DNA of 64,000 nt from Sternotherus odoratus (Eukaryota; Chordata; Testudines; Kinosternidae): positions 248,257,644 to 248,321,643 of the forward strand of contig JAVMKO010000001.1 in NCBI GenBank assembly GCA_032164245.1. The letters are read 5' to 3'. How positions within the stretch are numbered: position 1 is the stretch's first letter; every line of letters begins with the position of its first letter. Below, piece after piece: positions 1-12,374 of the stretch. Under the pieces are notes generated by a model that was not told the DNA's origin, searched no databases, and saw only the letters and a program-made list of their open reading frames with translations. The position numbers were made by a program, and so were the translations under genes.

Positions 1-1598
1 GAGGGGAGTAGCTGCTCTGATGCAAATTCCTTAGGCTGCTATTCTCACTGCACTCTCCCTTCGTGCAAATCTGCTCTTAAAGCCCCGGATCTGGCGTGGA
101 GGGGGGCGGGAGGGGCTTTCCACCACCGGAGGAACTGAGCAAGACAGCCTCTAACGACCCCCTCTCAAAATATGGTGCGGAGACTGACGCTAGGGGGCAG
201 CACAGAATCTCCTCCCTAGCTCTATGGAGCTCACGTCGATTCAGTACCCCAATTTCAAAGCGGGGTAAGCTGCACATATGGCACAGCATCATTTGAAATT
301 GGTTATACGCCAGGGTTTTGCCCAAGTACTAGCCCAGCTGCTGCACCAGTGGTTGAAATACAAGGTTGAAATACAAGGTAGACAAGGTTTAAACCTCCAA
401 GATCATGAAACTGCTTCCCTTTCCTTCCTGTTCTAACTCCCACTCAGAGAAAGTTACAAAAGCAATAACACTGGTGTGAATTATTTGGCTATACAATTTA
501 GAATTTCGTTGCCCTCTAAAGCCTATTCCAGATCTCATTCTATACACTCCATAATCACAAACACTAATCATGAAAGCACCATTAGCACGTTTCCCGACCA
601 AATGAAACCACAGGGAAGCTGCTTCAAACTCCCCAAATGTAATGCGGCAAGTGGTGATAAGGTTTGTTCTAATGGGAACATAAACTTTTACAAGACCTTG
701 AAAAGTTTTTCTCCTTCAAATTTGTTTTCCCTGTGCAATAAACAATTTCTGCCTGGTTTTATCCTTAGTGCAGATTCCTATCAAGGCTGGAAACAATTTG
801 CATTTCTCAAATGCATGCACATTCTGGAGGTTTAACGAGAGCATGTTAACAAGTACAATAGCTTCAAGATTTAAACACCAGGAACTCAAGCCATTAAGAA
901 GAGACGGATATATTGGTTTCAAAAATGAATCTGAAGGGCAGGGATTATTTTTCTTATTTAGTTTTATAATCATTCCTTTAAAAGAGAACCAAAGTTAATC
1001 AGGTGAGCCAAAGCATACAAATGAGATATGTTTTAATGTCAGGTTAGCACATATTATTATTAGACCATTGGCGATTAAATTATTTTGTGATTAGAACCAG
1101 AGGGCTTGGTTTGTTACAAAGATATCAGTCAAAATACTCATCTCTGTAATAAAGTATATTTTGAGAGGATAATTCAGGATCACACAGAGCTAAACATGTG
1201 TATATCCAGTACCCTAGTGGCAGGTTAAAATATAGTTGAGAATTACTAAAGCACAGCAGTGTAGAATTCAATCATCTTTATCAAATTCAAAGCCATCTTT
1301 TCTTTAACCTAGTGGAAATTAAGGAAGAATCAGAACTAATTGGTATCCAGCCTGAATACAGAAGAGGAATTTATTGAATTACATCACCTCAGCTTATCTC
1401 TAATCTTTTAAGCCTTTTTTCCCCAAAAGTACCTACTGTATTGAGAAATATGTTTATACAGAGAATGCTGTAATAATATAAGAAAAAATCAGTCTAATAA
1501 TTTAAATACAATTTTGTTATTTGTTGTTAACAAAAGTTTAGATCAGGAAGTCCTTGTACCGGCAAAACTCTCCTTTGGATCTGGAGCATTTTGCTTAC
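1..1598. other. No recognised gene or repeat
   Basis: This stretch is AT-rich single-copy-looking DNA, with a somewhat GC-richer first 300 bases. The open frames on both strands (up to about 120 codons near 476-835) show no family signature, no domain and no credible splice context, so I treat them as chance frames. No terminal repeats or target duplications are visible. Confidence 0.6.
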
Positions 1599-1830
1599 TT
1601 AATAATAACACCTAGCTCTCACATAGCATTTTTTATCTATAGATCATAAAGGGCTTTACAGAAGAAGATAGGTCCCCTTATCCCCTATCTCTAGATGGGG
1701 AAACTGAGGTATCAGGAGGTGAAATGTTTTGCCCAGTCACATAGCAGGTCAGTGGCAGAGCCGGGCATGGAGACTAGCATTTCTGACTCCTGAGTTAGTG
1801 TTTGTTCACTGGATCACACTTATTCCCCAG
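1599..1830 (-). mobile_element. MIR/tRNA-type SINE, antisense
   Basis: The plus strand reads GATGGGGAAACTGAGG, then a TTTTGCCCAGTCACATAGCAG segment and GGCAGAGCCGGGC. This is the reverse complement of the conserved MIR/CORE-SINE order (a 'GTGAC.TGGGCAA' block, then 'CCTCAGTTTCCCCATCT'). The tRNA-related head lies at the high-coordinate end and the tail near 1600. The copy is diverged with no clear target duplication. It carries no protein and has no expected function now. Confidence 0.75.
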
Positions 1831-1963
1831 GTGCCAGGTGTCTTAGACATACCAGAGAAAGGGAGAGTGTCCTTCATTTACCACATAACCAAATCTTGCA
1901 TTCTTTAGCAGGCAAAGCTCCTAGTAATATCACCTATCTATTGTGTTTTAAAGTTACCCATCA

Positions 1964-1966
1964 TGT

Positions 1967-2009
<43 letters not shown>
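1964..2009. repeat. (TG)n microsatellite
   Basis: An almost uninterrupted TG dinucleotide run of about 46 bases with one GAG interruption near its start. Likely length-variable between individuals. Confidence 0.95.
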
Positions 2010-2010
<1 letters not shown>

Positions 2011-2454
2011 ATATAAATGCCAGACATCACTTTTGAGCACACATCAGTGGAGCTATGATGATTTTCCAGGAGAAGGGTCTGTCCCATTTACTCTTAAATG
2101 CTCCTAGGACCCTGTTCCCAGTGTGTCTGATGTGTGGGAGGAGAGGGGAAGAAGGATGTCTTCTCCTACTGGCTTTGTCTGTTTCTTCCCCAGCTTCCTC
2201 TACTCCACTGTTTTTCTGGGGGTTCTTTATTTTTTTGTACAACCACTTTTTTAGTAATGGCAACCATACATTTTACAGAACATTACTGACCTAGGGCAAT
2301 TCTACATGTAAATGTTGGTATTTCATCAAACTCCACCTAATTTTCTTCCACCCCTGACCTATTAATTTGAAAGGGTCCGCAGCTTTCAACAGTGGAGTAT
2401 TGTCTTTAATGTCAATGCCATGGGCTAAGTCTTTTACTTATTGATCCTTTATGA

Positions 2455-2517
2455 AATTATAGAAATTAGAGCTGATAAAAGACATAGGAGGTGATCCAGT
2501 CTATCTCACTGCCAACG
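2455..2517 (-). mobile_element. CR1 LINE 3' end fragment, antisense
   Basis: A short piece resembling the antisense CR1 3' untranslated region: 'AGAGCTGATAAAAGACATAGG' followed by a 'GGTGATCCAGTCTATCTC' segment matching the usual 'GGTCATCTAGTCCA' block. It is diverged and short, so the call is tentative. Confidence 0.4.
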
Positions 2518-2547
2518 CGAGCTTACTTCTACAGTGTATGTTCTAGT

Positions 2548-2700
2548 GCAGTGGTCCTCCAACTGCAGCCCTTGGAGCGGCTTCTGTCACAATGGTGAAG
2601 CATCAGTTAGTCTTCAAGCAGTGACACTTCCTGCTACTTGTAGCCCAGCGCAGGACTCTTTTGAGAGTTCCAGGGGGTATTTTGATCAACTAAGCTCAGA
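2548..2700. mobile_element. Possible hAT-type element fragment
   Basis: The left edge CAGTGGTCCTCCAACTG resembles the hAT terminal motif CAGTGGTTCTCAAC. No matching right terminus or 8-bp duplication is visible, so only one end can be argued and the right boundary is a guess. Confidence 0.3.
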
Positions 2701-3285
2701 ATAACAAGTATGTATCTGCATCCTGCACAGCTGCTTCGTGTCTTTCTTTGTCGAGTGTTTCTTTGGTGTAAATCCAACCATGATCAAAACTGGGGGATTA
2801 GCAAACACTGGAGGACAGAATCAAACTGCAAAAAGACACAGAACGGCATCAGAGGAAAATTCAGTACTAATAAAATTGCTTAGCCAGAGAGAGTAAATAA
2901 ACAGCACAGACACAAAATGGCAGGACAGTTGACTTTTCTGCTGTCCTAAAATTTCTAATGAGTGCAGCTAAAGTGCTATGGAAAGGTATGAGGTAAGTAA
3001 AGATCAGAGGATAATACAAAAGTGGATTTGTATATACTTTCATGATTAAACATAGCCAGTTTGATGTGCCTTTATTCACAGAATTAGTGTATTGGTGGAT
3101 TGTAAGTATTTGGATGGCTGCTGGTTTATTTTTGAAAAATCTTGTGCATTCTGAACTTCATTCTATTGTCATTTGTTACTCACTATTCATTATTTGTCAT
3201 TCACCAATCATCGTGTTCCTATTGTGCTGGCATTTAAAAGTATCAGTCATTTCAATAGCATGTGATTGAAATAACCAATCACAAG

Positions 3286-3775
3286 TTATGTGTGAGGGAC
3301 TCCAAGCATCACACCCGGCCCTTGAGCTTCCCAGGAAGGGCTCAGACCATGGCCACCACCCTTCACTGTGGAAGAGGAAGTGGTGAAGATCTAGCTCTGC
3401 CCATGAAGCTCCTGATTGGGGTAGATGTCCAACCCCACCAATTGGCTGGGACATACTGTTTAAATGAGAAAGTGGCACAGGAAGTTGTCTGAGTAGCTAA
3501 TTTAATCTCTTTCTGGCTGCTACTATGGGCCCTGCCTGCCTCCTGAGCATTGCCTGTTCCTGGCTCCTGGCTCTCAGCCTGTTCCTGCCTTCTTTATCCC
3601 AGACCCGCTCTGTTCACAGTTCCCGCTTCCCTACTTCACTTCAGGTCCCTGCTCCTACATTCTAGCCCTGGCTTGACTCCTGATTTTGCCACCAACTGTG
3701 ACCTTTACTCGGCACCTGACTCTGACCCCGGCTTTGGTTCCAGGCTCCTGACTCTAACACTTAGATCTGAACGCC
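3286..3775. repeat. Possible LTR-like repeat remnant
   Basis: A moderately GC-rich block whose second half is a rolling CTGGCTCCTGGCTCTCAGCC / CCTGACTCTGACCCCGGC pattern. I have seen this style in LTR-type repeats of turtles. No TG...CA ends with a target duplication were found. Unclassified; the boundaries are estimates. Confidence 0.3.
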
Positions 3776-4099
3776 CATTCCCAACATTATGAGTATTAAA
3801 TAGGCAAAGTAAACAGTTCAGGAACAAGTGTAGCTTGTTATTTTTTCTCAGAAACTATTTGGTGAATACTTACATGTAACAAATCATTCATACAAAGCAA
3901 GATTGGCTTTGAGTATGACTCACAAACAGGAAAAAAAGGATAATGAATTTGATAACTTACTTGCAACAAATAATTTGACCAAATGTAAATATTAAGCTAG
4001 AGAACAGGGGAAGAGACAAGGCTCTTTTAAAGAAGACCTCTGTCTAAAGAAGTAGTGTATAATAGAAATGAGTTGGAAAATACTGTTATTGCTTTATCC

Positions 4100-4990
4100 C
4101 ATGAAAATGTAAAATATGTCAAGTGATGAGATTTTTATTACTTCCCAAGGGAGTCTGTTCCATAATCTAATAGATCTCGTTGTCAGAAAGTATTATCCTA
4201 AATAGCCCACTTTTCCTTACACCTTGCTAACTAATTTTTCTCTGTTTCCTGGTGTTTGCATCGTTGAATTATTTGTAACCTCTTATTTTGCTTCCCCACA
4301 GTAAACTATCGTTTTGCTAAGCCATGTATTCCTTCCCCATAAATCAATCCTTTCCCCACTTCAATCTTTCTTGTTCCTCTTTGAATTCCCTCTAATTTTT
4401 CAGTGTTTCTAGAAATCCTGGCCCTGCTGAAGTTATTTAAGGACTGAGCACAATATTAAAAGAACTGTGGCAACCAGAGCCAGATGTAGACTATTATTAT
4501 TTTCATGGCTTGATATTTCTTCACATGCAATCCAAATTGCATTACAGCTTTGCTGCTCGACATCTCTCCATTTCTTCTCCCCATTGATCCGTGTTTTAAT
4601 TCTTTTCCCCAGATGTAGCAGCTCACACTTTTTATTTTTCAAAGATCACATCTCTCCTTTATTTATTTATTTATTTTTAGTTTCCGGCCCATATTTCTAA
4701 CCTTTCTGGGTCAGTTTTTTACTCACAACTTTGCAGAGCTTCCCAATTTAGTACCACTTTTGAATTGTGCTGACTTGTTGCTTACCCAGTCTCCTAGGAC
4801 CTTAAAGAAGATGTTAAGTAAGATTGGATATAACACCTTATCATGTGGCACCCCTGTGTACACCTCCCCCAGTTCAATGTATTTCCATCTATCTCCTTCT
4901 TTGTTAGCATTCATCTAGCATTCTCCATGAGATTGTTCACAGCCAAGCCAATTGGAAGTCATACTGAAAATAAGATTTTTGTGAGATAGT
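4100..4990 (-). mobile_element. Old CR1/L3-like LINE fragment, antisense
   Basis: On the minus strand the frame at 4723-4914 contains VPHDKVLYPILLNIFF. This lines up with the CR1 reverse-transcriptase segment usually reading VPQGSVLGP(I/L)LFNIFI. Flanking text (near 4140-4440) matches the antisense pattern of CR1 3' coding and UTR sequence, including words such as CATAATCTAATAGATC and TTCTTGTTCCTCTTTG. The copy is heavily mutated with many stops; it is a dead 5'-truncated remnant. Confidence 0.6.
4658..4676. repeat. (TTTA)n microsatellite
   Basis: Four to five copies of TTTA inside the antisense LINE remnant. Confidence 0.9.
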
Positions 4991-6310
4991 GTATCCAATC
5001 ATAAATGTTTGCTTCAGTGAGGCTTTTGTCCTATCACCTTATCAGCCCAAGCGGACCATTTTATTTGCATGTAACACTGGGACTACATATGAACTCGAGA
5101 GTCCACCCAAGTACGTCAGATTTCAGAATCTGACCCTAATTTTGTAATTACATATTTTGAAAAACCAAGTTTGTCTTGCAAAACTTGATGTTTACAAACA
5201 GATTATATTATCATCTGATATTTAGTGATATTTCTCAGAGTGTTGGTTCATTATTTTACCAAGGACAGCAATTAGACTCCCCCAACAGCAATTGCCAAAA
5301 CCAGCTGTCTCTCGTTTTTGAGGATTGGTACATTATACTACCTCCTCAGTCCTCCGTGACTTTTCAGAACTGTCAGACGACCAGTAAGCTCAGATGTTTC
5401 AAGTATTTCCTGAGGCTGCTGGGTTCTGTTCTGCTGAATTTGGATAATATTGACATAAATCATTTCATAGCATGGACTTGAGGGAAATATATTTATATGG
5501 ATGAAATACCGCACAAAACCTAAGATCATCATAGCCCCTAACACTGTAGGAAGGGAGGTACAGATGGAGAGTTCATATGGTGGCCATATAGGAATTGTTC
5601 TGCAGATCCTGGGAGTGTAATGGGATGGTTTCTATCCCCTATTATTATTTTTTTATTATTAAACCCCCCAAAGAGTACTGTGCTTAAATTTCAATTATCC
5701 AGGCTTTGTGCTGGGTATTGGGTGAGTTGATTTTTACACAATACAATAAATGCGGTGCTTACACTTAATGACTAAAATCCTGCTTGTGCTCAGCTAAAAT
5801 ATAAAATCAGTAGTTTGGAAGAGCAGGCTTGGAGCAAAATAAAATTGCTTTGGGAAACTGAAGAACTCAGGGAGTTGGTAATGGGATATGCAGACTTTCA
5901 CCTCGACCATAGGTCGTTAATTGGAATCTAGGCCAGGTTAGTAGTAGTGACCTGAATGTTGGAACTAAAGTTGAGATGTCTGTTGTGTGGCCTTTAGGAA
6001 ATACGCTGGTGGTCTAAGGCCAGTTCCTAGTGCCCACATAGCTCTCAGCTGCATCTGGCACCATTGCTGGTAGTTTCTGGTGAGAGTGTATCTTTTCCTT
6101 GCACCCGGAGACTGAAATACCCTCTCGCCTTTAGAGGTGGGCTCTCTGTGAAGGTATAGGCAAATTGGCCAGGTAGGTACTGAGGGGAAGTTTGCACATG
6201 CCAAGAGTTGTGTGCCTGAATTTTTAGTGTTGCCAATTTGGCAACTTTCTCAAGTACCTAACAATTTAAAAAGCAAATCTCACAGGTGGTGCATGAACTG
6301 CTGGCATAGG
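4991..6310. other. No recognised gene or repeat
   Basis: AT-rich sequence with small homopolymer-like tracts (an ATT-rich run near 5640-5660). I see no transposon ends, no coding signature and no RNA gene here. Open frames of 80-100 codons (for example 5176-5481) have no recognisable family features. Confidence 0.55.
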
Positions 6311-6765
6311 GAGACTAGCCCCTGACCCTGAACCTTATGCCCAAGACTCCTCCCCTGCTAGAGCCCAGAGCTCCACCACTGCGGCCACCACAGAGCACCA
6401 GGTGGATGGGCTGCCAATCCCCCAGTAACCTCAGCCCTGAAATGCCAGGTGGGATGCCCAGTGCCCTGAGCCCCAGAGCACTGGGTGGGCAGAAGGTGAG
6501 GCTCCCAGTGCCCCCAGCCTTGGAGCACTGGGCAGGTGGGAAACATGGCGTCCCCAGCTCTGGAGCAGGCAGGAAGCATGGCCCAGCCACTTGGAATCCC
6601 AAGCCACAGACTGGACCCCTCTACCCTTAGTCCCAGCTCCAGCCTGGCCATGAAGGACGAGCGTGGGTGGGAAGCAGGAGGGAGCCTGGGGGCGGAGCAT
6701 GGGTGGGGCCACGCAGGACTGTTTGGGGAGGCTCAGCCTCTCCTGGCCTGTGATATCCGCCACTC
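6311..6765. repeat. GC-rich block with degenerate internal repeats
   Basis: A sharp GC-rich island in AT-rich surroundings. A loose unit of about 60 bases recurs: CCCAGTGCCCTGAGCCCCAG, then CCCAGTGCCCCCAGCCTTGG, each followed by AGCACTGGG and a GGTGGG or GGCAGG run. Open frames occur in four or more frames at once over the same bases. This is typical of GC-rich repeats lacking TA-rich stop codons rather than of a gene. Possibly a decayed minisatellite or MITE; unclassified. Confidence 0.5.
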
Positions 6766-6769
6766 ATGA

Positions 6770-9289
6770 AACTATTCATGGCTTAAGCTCATTCATATGC
6801 TTAAGAAATATACACTGACTATATATATATAGACATACACACACCAAATCATTAAATTAGAGCCTGATACAAGGTCCACTGGAGACAATAGGAATCTTCC
6901 CATTGAATTCAGTGAATGCTGGATCAGTCTCTAAATGAGTCATGTGCCATTTAAACAGCAATTAATATTAGACGGAAGCAATACAACATGAGGAACTGCA
7001 GCAAAAACAATGAAGAAAGCAGTGTAGACATGACAGACAGCCATGACCTTAATATTTTGACATTTGTCAGCTGTTCCGATATTTAGACAGTTTGTCTTCA
7101 AAATAGAAGGATCATTTTTAATCACCTTTGTATTTTTTTATTTCCCTAGAATATTTATTGACATATTTTATTTTGATGGCAATCTTTGTCTTTAGCCACG
7201 CAGAAGAAAATCCAATAATCATGTGCCAAATAAACCTGTTCCAAAGACAGATTATTTTGAGTTATTGTTATTATTACCTATCATTGCCAACCCCAGACAC
7301 TGTGCTTTGACTGATAGATAAGCAGAAGTAAGTCATGCTTACCCAAATTCTTTTCTACCCAAATTCTGCCTTCAGCTACATTTCAAAACTCTATTGACTT
7401 CGGGTGTAAAGGAGGGGAGAATTTGTCCCTCCGAATATTAGAAATGCAGTTATGGCAAAGGAGAAAGAGAAGGGAGTTAGATTGTACAGTCAACCATTAA
7501 TAGTGAGGAGTTTATTACTTTTCTATCTACATTTTATCAGCTAATGTGTCCTATTTTCCTCTTTCAATGTGATGCAAACTCGTGAGTCAAGAAGAGACCT
7601 GCAGGGCTATGTTATCCCAAGGGAATGTAAGGATTTCATATCACATTTATCCAGGCTCCCTTTGATTCTAATTGCCTTGTGATTTAATGCAAAACTCCAT
7701 CTATTCTCTATGTTTCTCACATGCTCTTTTGCTGTAACTAACCAGAGTGCTTTCTCAACTACAGCCATAGATCGCTTTATTTTAAAGTCTAACCCACACC
7801 CTCTTGCACATATACATGCATCCTTGAATTCTGTACTTTGATGAAGAGGTTCACTGGGTAATCTGAGCATTCCAGGATAGGAAGGAGGCTGATAGCTATT
7901 CAATGATGCTTGAGTGAAAAACCTTTGGTCAATGACTTGTTTCCTCTCCACAGTCTCAGCCTGTTGGTTTTTTTCCCCCTGCCAGATGGTGTGGGAAATC
8001 TATTTCTGAACCCCTAGACTGAGATAAAGAATTAGAGTCGCTTTGAGGGCATGCCTCCTTTCCAAACTCTTCCAAGCGAGGATTTCAGCACTCTCTATTG
8101 TAAACTTTGTCGCTGAACTCTTTCAGAATTCTGTTTACTTCTTCACTTAGCCACAGAGAGATTTTACAGCCCTGTTCCCAAAGGAAATAGCTTAAAGGCA
8201 CACACACGGAGAAGCTATATAGTGCACAACACACCCACACTTGGCGTGGTATTTGGATTGCTGGAGAGACATTGCATATTTCACTTTTGATTGAGGAAGT
8301 CCATCTGTCCAATATGGACAGTGCGTTACTATGTGTAAATACAGCGTGAGAACACAGCGAAACACAAACATGTCAAACTTTCCTCAGAACGTATGACAGC
8401 AGGAAGCCAATTACTTTGAAAAGAATTGGTTCTGTTGTTTGACTGCAGGAACACAAACATACCCTTCCCCCCCCCCCCCTTGCTCCGAACATCAAGGTAG
8501 AGCTTTGCATTTCCAATACTTCAATTCAATACAAGGTGGCATTTTAATGTATTTTATTTTTATTGCCGGGGGTAGAGTGTTGAGTTTCTCTGGAAGGGGT
8601 GTATCAATGACAGGGCTGGAGGATGTTAATAAATAATAGATGGATTCTCTCACTTAAAGACAATGATCTGCAGATTCTTATTGTCAATTTAATTTAGGAA
8701 GGGAAACTAATTTAAATAATGATGGAATCTTCCTAATCAAATTAGAGGAGAATATGGCATCCAGCAGAACAATGACTAATGCCACAGCAGGACTATCTGA
8801 CAGGCTTGAAAAACCACTGTAAAGTTGCCAACACAACAAGGCTTTTATCTTTTACACTAGCATTTGAAGCCTCTGATTTCCATCCAAGGAATAGGAGGAG
8901 GAACATGTAATCCTCCCACTACCTCATTAATTACTGCTTTAATTATCATTATTTTAAAAATGTAAATAATCACCGAGACATAACTTTATGAAAACTGATA
9001 CAAGAGAATTAGAACATTTTCACAACTTGGCTTTATTCCTAACATAGTAGCACATCTCTCTTTTTATTTTTATTTCCCTTTATAGTCATACTGGGCAAAT
9101 AAATGACATATGTAATTAATTTATCTTATAAGATTAGTTTTAGGCATGGTATACTTGAGTAGATTAGCTATATGCTGTTAATATTGCTGTGGACTTTCTA
9201 GCCAGGAGGGCAACCATGCCCTCCTGAACAGTCTGGAGACCTATGCAACTCAGTTGGACACTTTCTAGACCTGATCTAGACACTTGGCA
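6770..9289. other. Mostly unique AT-rich DNA
   Basis: No gene or transposon ends were recognised. A poly-C run lies at 8467-8479. Around 8640-9120 the sequence is rich in TAATTA and CAATTTAATT-type words (TAATTA at 8928-8933, 8940-8945 and 9113-9118), as seen in some conserved developmental enhancers, but I cannot measure conservation. A short perfect-arm hairpin, CAGGAGGGC...GCCCTCCTG, lies at about 9203-9228. Confidence 0.55.
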
Positions 9290-9290
9290 T

Positions 9291-10412
9291 AGATAGACTC
9301 ATAGAGTTCAAGGTCAGAAGGGACCATTATGATCATCTAGTCTGACATCTTGCACAATGCAGGCCATAGAATCTTACCCACCCACTTCTGCAATAAACAT
9401 CTAACCTATGTTTGAGCCATTAAAGTCCTCAAATTATGGTTTAAAGACTTCTAGATGCAGAGAATCCTCTAGCCAGTTACCCATGCCCTATGCCTCAGAG
9501 GAAGGCGAAAACCCCCCAGGGCCTCTGCCAATCTGCCCTGGAGGAAAATTCCTTCCCGACCCCAAATATGGCGATTAGCTAAATCCTGAGCATGTGGGCA
9601 AGACTCACCAGCCAGACACCCAGGAAAGAATTCTCTGTAGTAACTCAGATTCCACCCCATCTAACATTCCATCACAGGCCACTGGGCATATTTACAGCTA
9701 ATAGTCAAAGATCAATTAATTGCCAGAATTAGGCTATCCCATCATACCATCTCCATAAACTCATCAAGCTTAGTCTTGAAACCAGATAGGTCTTTTACCC
9801 CTCATGTTCCCCTTGGAAGGCTGTTCCAGAACTTCACTCCTCTAATGGTTAGAAACCTTCATCTAATTTCAAGTCTCAACTTCCCGCTGGCCAGTTTATA
9901 TCCATTTATTCTTGTGTCCACATTGGTACTGATCTTAAATAATTCCTCTCCCTCCCTGGTATTTATCTCTCTGACGTATTTATAGGGAGCAATCATATCT
10001 CCCCTCAGCCTTCTTTTGGTTAGGCTAAACAAGCCAACTCTTTGAGTCTCCTTTCATAAGCCAGATTTTCCATTCCTTGGATCATCCTAGTAGCCTTTCG
10101 CTGTAACCTGTTCCAGTGTGAATTCAATCTTCTTAAACATGGGAGACCAGAACTTCACACAGTATTCCAGATGAGGTCTCACCAGTGCCTTGTATAACGG
10201 TACTAACACCTCCTTATCTCTACTGGAAATACCTCTCCTGATGCATCCCAAGATCACATTAGCTTTTTTTGTGGTCATATCACACTGGCGGCTCATAGTC
10301 ATCCTGTGATCAACCAATACTCTGAGGTCCTTCTCCTCCTCCATTACTTCCAATTGATGCGTCCCCAGCTTATAACTAGAATTCTTGTTATTAAGTCCTA
10401 AATACATGACCG
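9291..10412 (-). mobile_element. CR1 LINE, 3' portion, antisense
   Basis: The plus strand opens with ACTCATAGAGTTCAAGG and 'GACCATTATGATCATCTAG', the reverse complement of a CR1 3' UTR. It runs back into coding sequence. The minus-strand frame at 10087-10407 shows the CR1 reverse-transcriptase C-terminal segment: KDLRVLVDHRMTMSRQCD, KKANVILGCIRRGISSRDKE, and LVPLYKALVRPHLEYC. The RT catalytic core is missing, so the insertion is 5'-truncated near 10412 and non-functional. No target duplication was identified. Confidence 0.88.
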
Positions 10413-10798
10413 TGGCATATTGGAGGTACAGTAACTGGACCCTCCTGGTCCAGTCATCACCCCATATAGCTAGAGGATAATTAACATGCTCTTGCTCTGT
10501 ATCTGAGACCCACTAGGATTGTCTGCCATTGTATACCATTGGGCCCAGTGAGATTCCACATCTTCCTGGTAGAAAATATTGTCTACCCGCCAGCTCATTC
10601 TGTATCTAGACAGGTTACTAAACAATGCAAGAAACTTTTTTCAGAGAGCTGCCCTTTATTAGGCCTTAATTACAGTGTCCCAGCCTTTTGCCTCACCGGT
10701 GAATTTTTATACTGCCTCTGGCTTCACCTTAATCACTAAGAAACTGATTTTCCAAGTTAGCTATGCAATGGTAGATATATGCTTGTGTGTGCCTAACT

Positions 10799-11068
10799 CA
10801 GGGGTGGGCAAACTTTTTGGCCTTATGGCCACATTGGGGTTCAAAATTGTGCGGAGGGCTGGGTAGGGAAGGCCCCACCCCCTATCAGACCCTCACCCAC
10901 TTCCCGCTCTCTGACTGCCCCCCTCAGAACTTTTTCAGAACCCGCAACCCATCCAACCCCCCTTCCTTATCCCCTGATCGCCCCCTGCAGAGACTCCCCC
11001 CCAGTCTAACTGCCCCCACAACCCTGCACAAATCAGCTATTGTATTTGCACCGTGCTCAGCTAGGCAT
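10799..11068. mobile_element. hAT-type non-autonomous element, right end unclear
   Basis: Starts CAGGGGTGGGCAAACTTTTT followed by GGCC...GGCCACATTGGGG and a C-rich body with CCCCCTCAGAAC and CGACC-like blocks. This layout is typical of abundant turtle hAT MITEs. A matching right-hand CCACCCCTG terminus is not seen, so the copy is probably truncated or decayed at its right side. It encodes nothing. Confidence 0.55.
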
Positions 11069-11069
11069 G

Positions 11070-11125
11070 TAGGCTAGGATTTTCAAAATGAGCCTAAAGA
11101 AATTAGACACCTTTGGGTGCCTAAA
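11070..11125. mobile_element. Fragment of a palindromic MITE-like repeat
   Basis: Contains GGATTTTCAAAATGAGCCTA, AAGAAATTAGACACCTTTGG and GTGCCTAAAT. This resembles a common reptile/bird repeat with a 'GGATTTTCAAA...TTAGGYGCC' motif. Only one arm is present. Identification is from memory of the pattern and is tentative. Confidence 0.35.
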
Positions 11126-11480
11126 TCTTTACAGGTCCTTTGTAAATCCCAGTCTCAATTACCACATGCATGCAGAGGAGACTGCCATTCTACTTACAAC
11201 AGACATCCTGTCACATCTCTGCAAGATCGTAATCACCTCAATTTATACTAGTTTTAATTCCTCTCCTTTGTTTCCCTTGTTCTTACATTTGTTTACAGAT
11301 ATTTTAGTTGGCTCATATTATTCCTCATATTTTCTTCAAATCATTTCCATTGTCTGCTTTTCTTTGTGGTCCTGATTCTTTTCTTGCACACAGGCACAAC
11401 AGGATTATTTTAGTGTAAAGTTAGCATAAGGTGACCCAAGCACAGAATCAGTATGGTAACAAACTTATTTGATTATGTAG

Positions 11481-12175
11481 TGTGGCGGCTGCCCCACTCC
11501 AGGAAAAAGGGCTTAAAACAGCCCAGGAAAGGATTGTGGCTGGGAGCAAGCAGGCTCCCAGGCTGACTGGGAAGGCAGCCACAGCTGGGGCCAGGCCCAA
11601 TTAAGAGGCAGCTGACCCTGATAAAAGGGCTGCTGGTTTGGTGCTCAGTCAAAACCAGTCTCCTCCTCTAGCTGTAGAGGCAGACAGGCCTGGCTGCTGG
11701 GGAGCTTGACAAGGTACCTAGAGTGGAGCAGGGTTGGGGCAAGGCAAAAGGAGCTGGGGGAGCTCCGGCCTGGAAACCCCCAGGCTGCAGGGCCTAGGGG
11801 ATGGCCCAACAAAAGGGTACTGAGGTTGCTGGGGGGCAGCCCAGGAAGCAGCAGGCCAAACCCTCCTTGCCAGTGATGAGTGGCAATTGTACTGCAGTCT
11901 GCCCCAGTGAACAGGGGTAAGGGGTGACTGTTAGTTGCCTAGACTGAGACAAGGTGGGGATAGTGAGTGGGGGTTCCCTGGGAGGGGAGACCCTGAGACT
12001 GTGGGGGTACTGCCGGGGTGCAGCACTGGGAAGAGGGCACTGGGGTCCAGGGAGGGACACAGGGCCAGTGGCAAGCAGGACTACAGCCTGCAGAGGGCAC
12101 TCAGGATGCTGGAAAGAGCTAATTCCCTGAACGACTAGCAGGAGGCGCCACAGGGTGAGGCACCGCACCCTTACA
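11481..12175 (+). mobile_element. Solo LTR (retrovirus/Gypsy-type), about 695 bp
   Basis: The block starts TGTGGCGGCTGCCCC and ends CACCCTTACA, giving TG...CA termini. It is GC-rich, unlike both flanks, and has a TATA-like TGATAAAAGGG near 11620 in the expected place. A second block in the window at 22262-22719 (minus) shares the TGTGGC start, the GATAAAAG box and the TTACA end, which supports a shared LTR family. No clean target duplication is visible, and no coding body adjoins it. Solo LTR is the best explanation; orientation follows the TATA-like box. Confidence 0.6.
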
Positions 12176-12374
12176 GAGCATAACATTAGCCACTTCTATT
12201 CTTAAAACCTGACCTATGGGGGAAGGGTAATGAAACTGGGCATGTTTCATCTTGAAAAAAGAAGACTAAGCTATTACTCCCCACCCCATTCCGATTTTTC
12301 ACACTTGCTGTCTGGTCACCCTAAGTGTGTTCTCCATGTCCACTGAAGATAGGACGGAAGAAATAATTGGATCA

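Noticed and set aside
476..835. 119-codon plus-strand open frame
   Set aside because: Overlaps open frames on the other strand; translation has no recognisable signature.
6315..6769. Several overlapping open frames of about 100 codons
   Set aside because: GC-rich repetitive block; frames open on both strands at once indicate composition, not coding.
10433..10453. ACTGGACC...GGTCCAGT perfect hairpin
   Set aside because: Just beyond a CR1 end; short palindromes of this size occur by chance and no terminator role applies in this type of genome.
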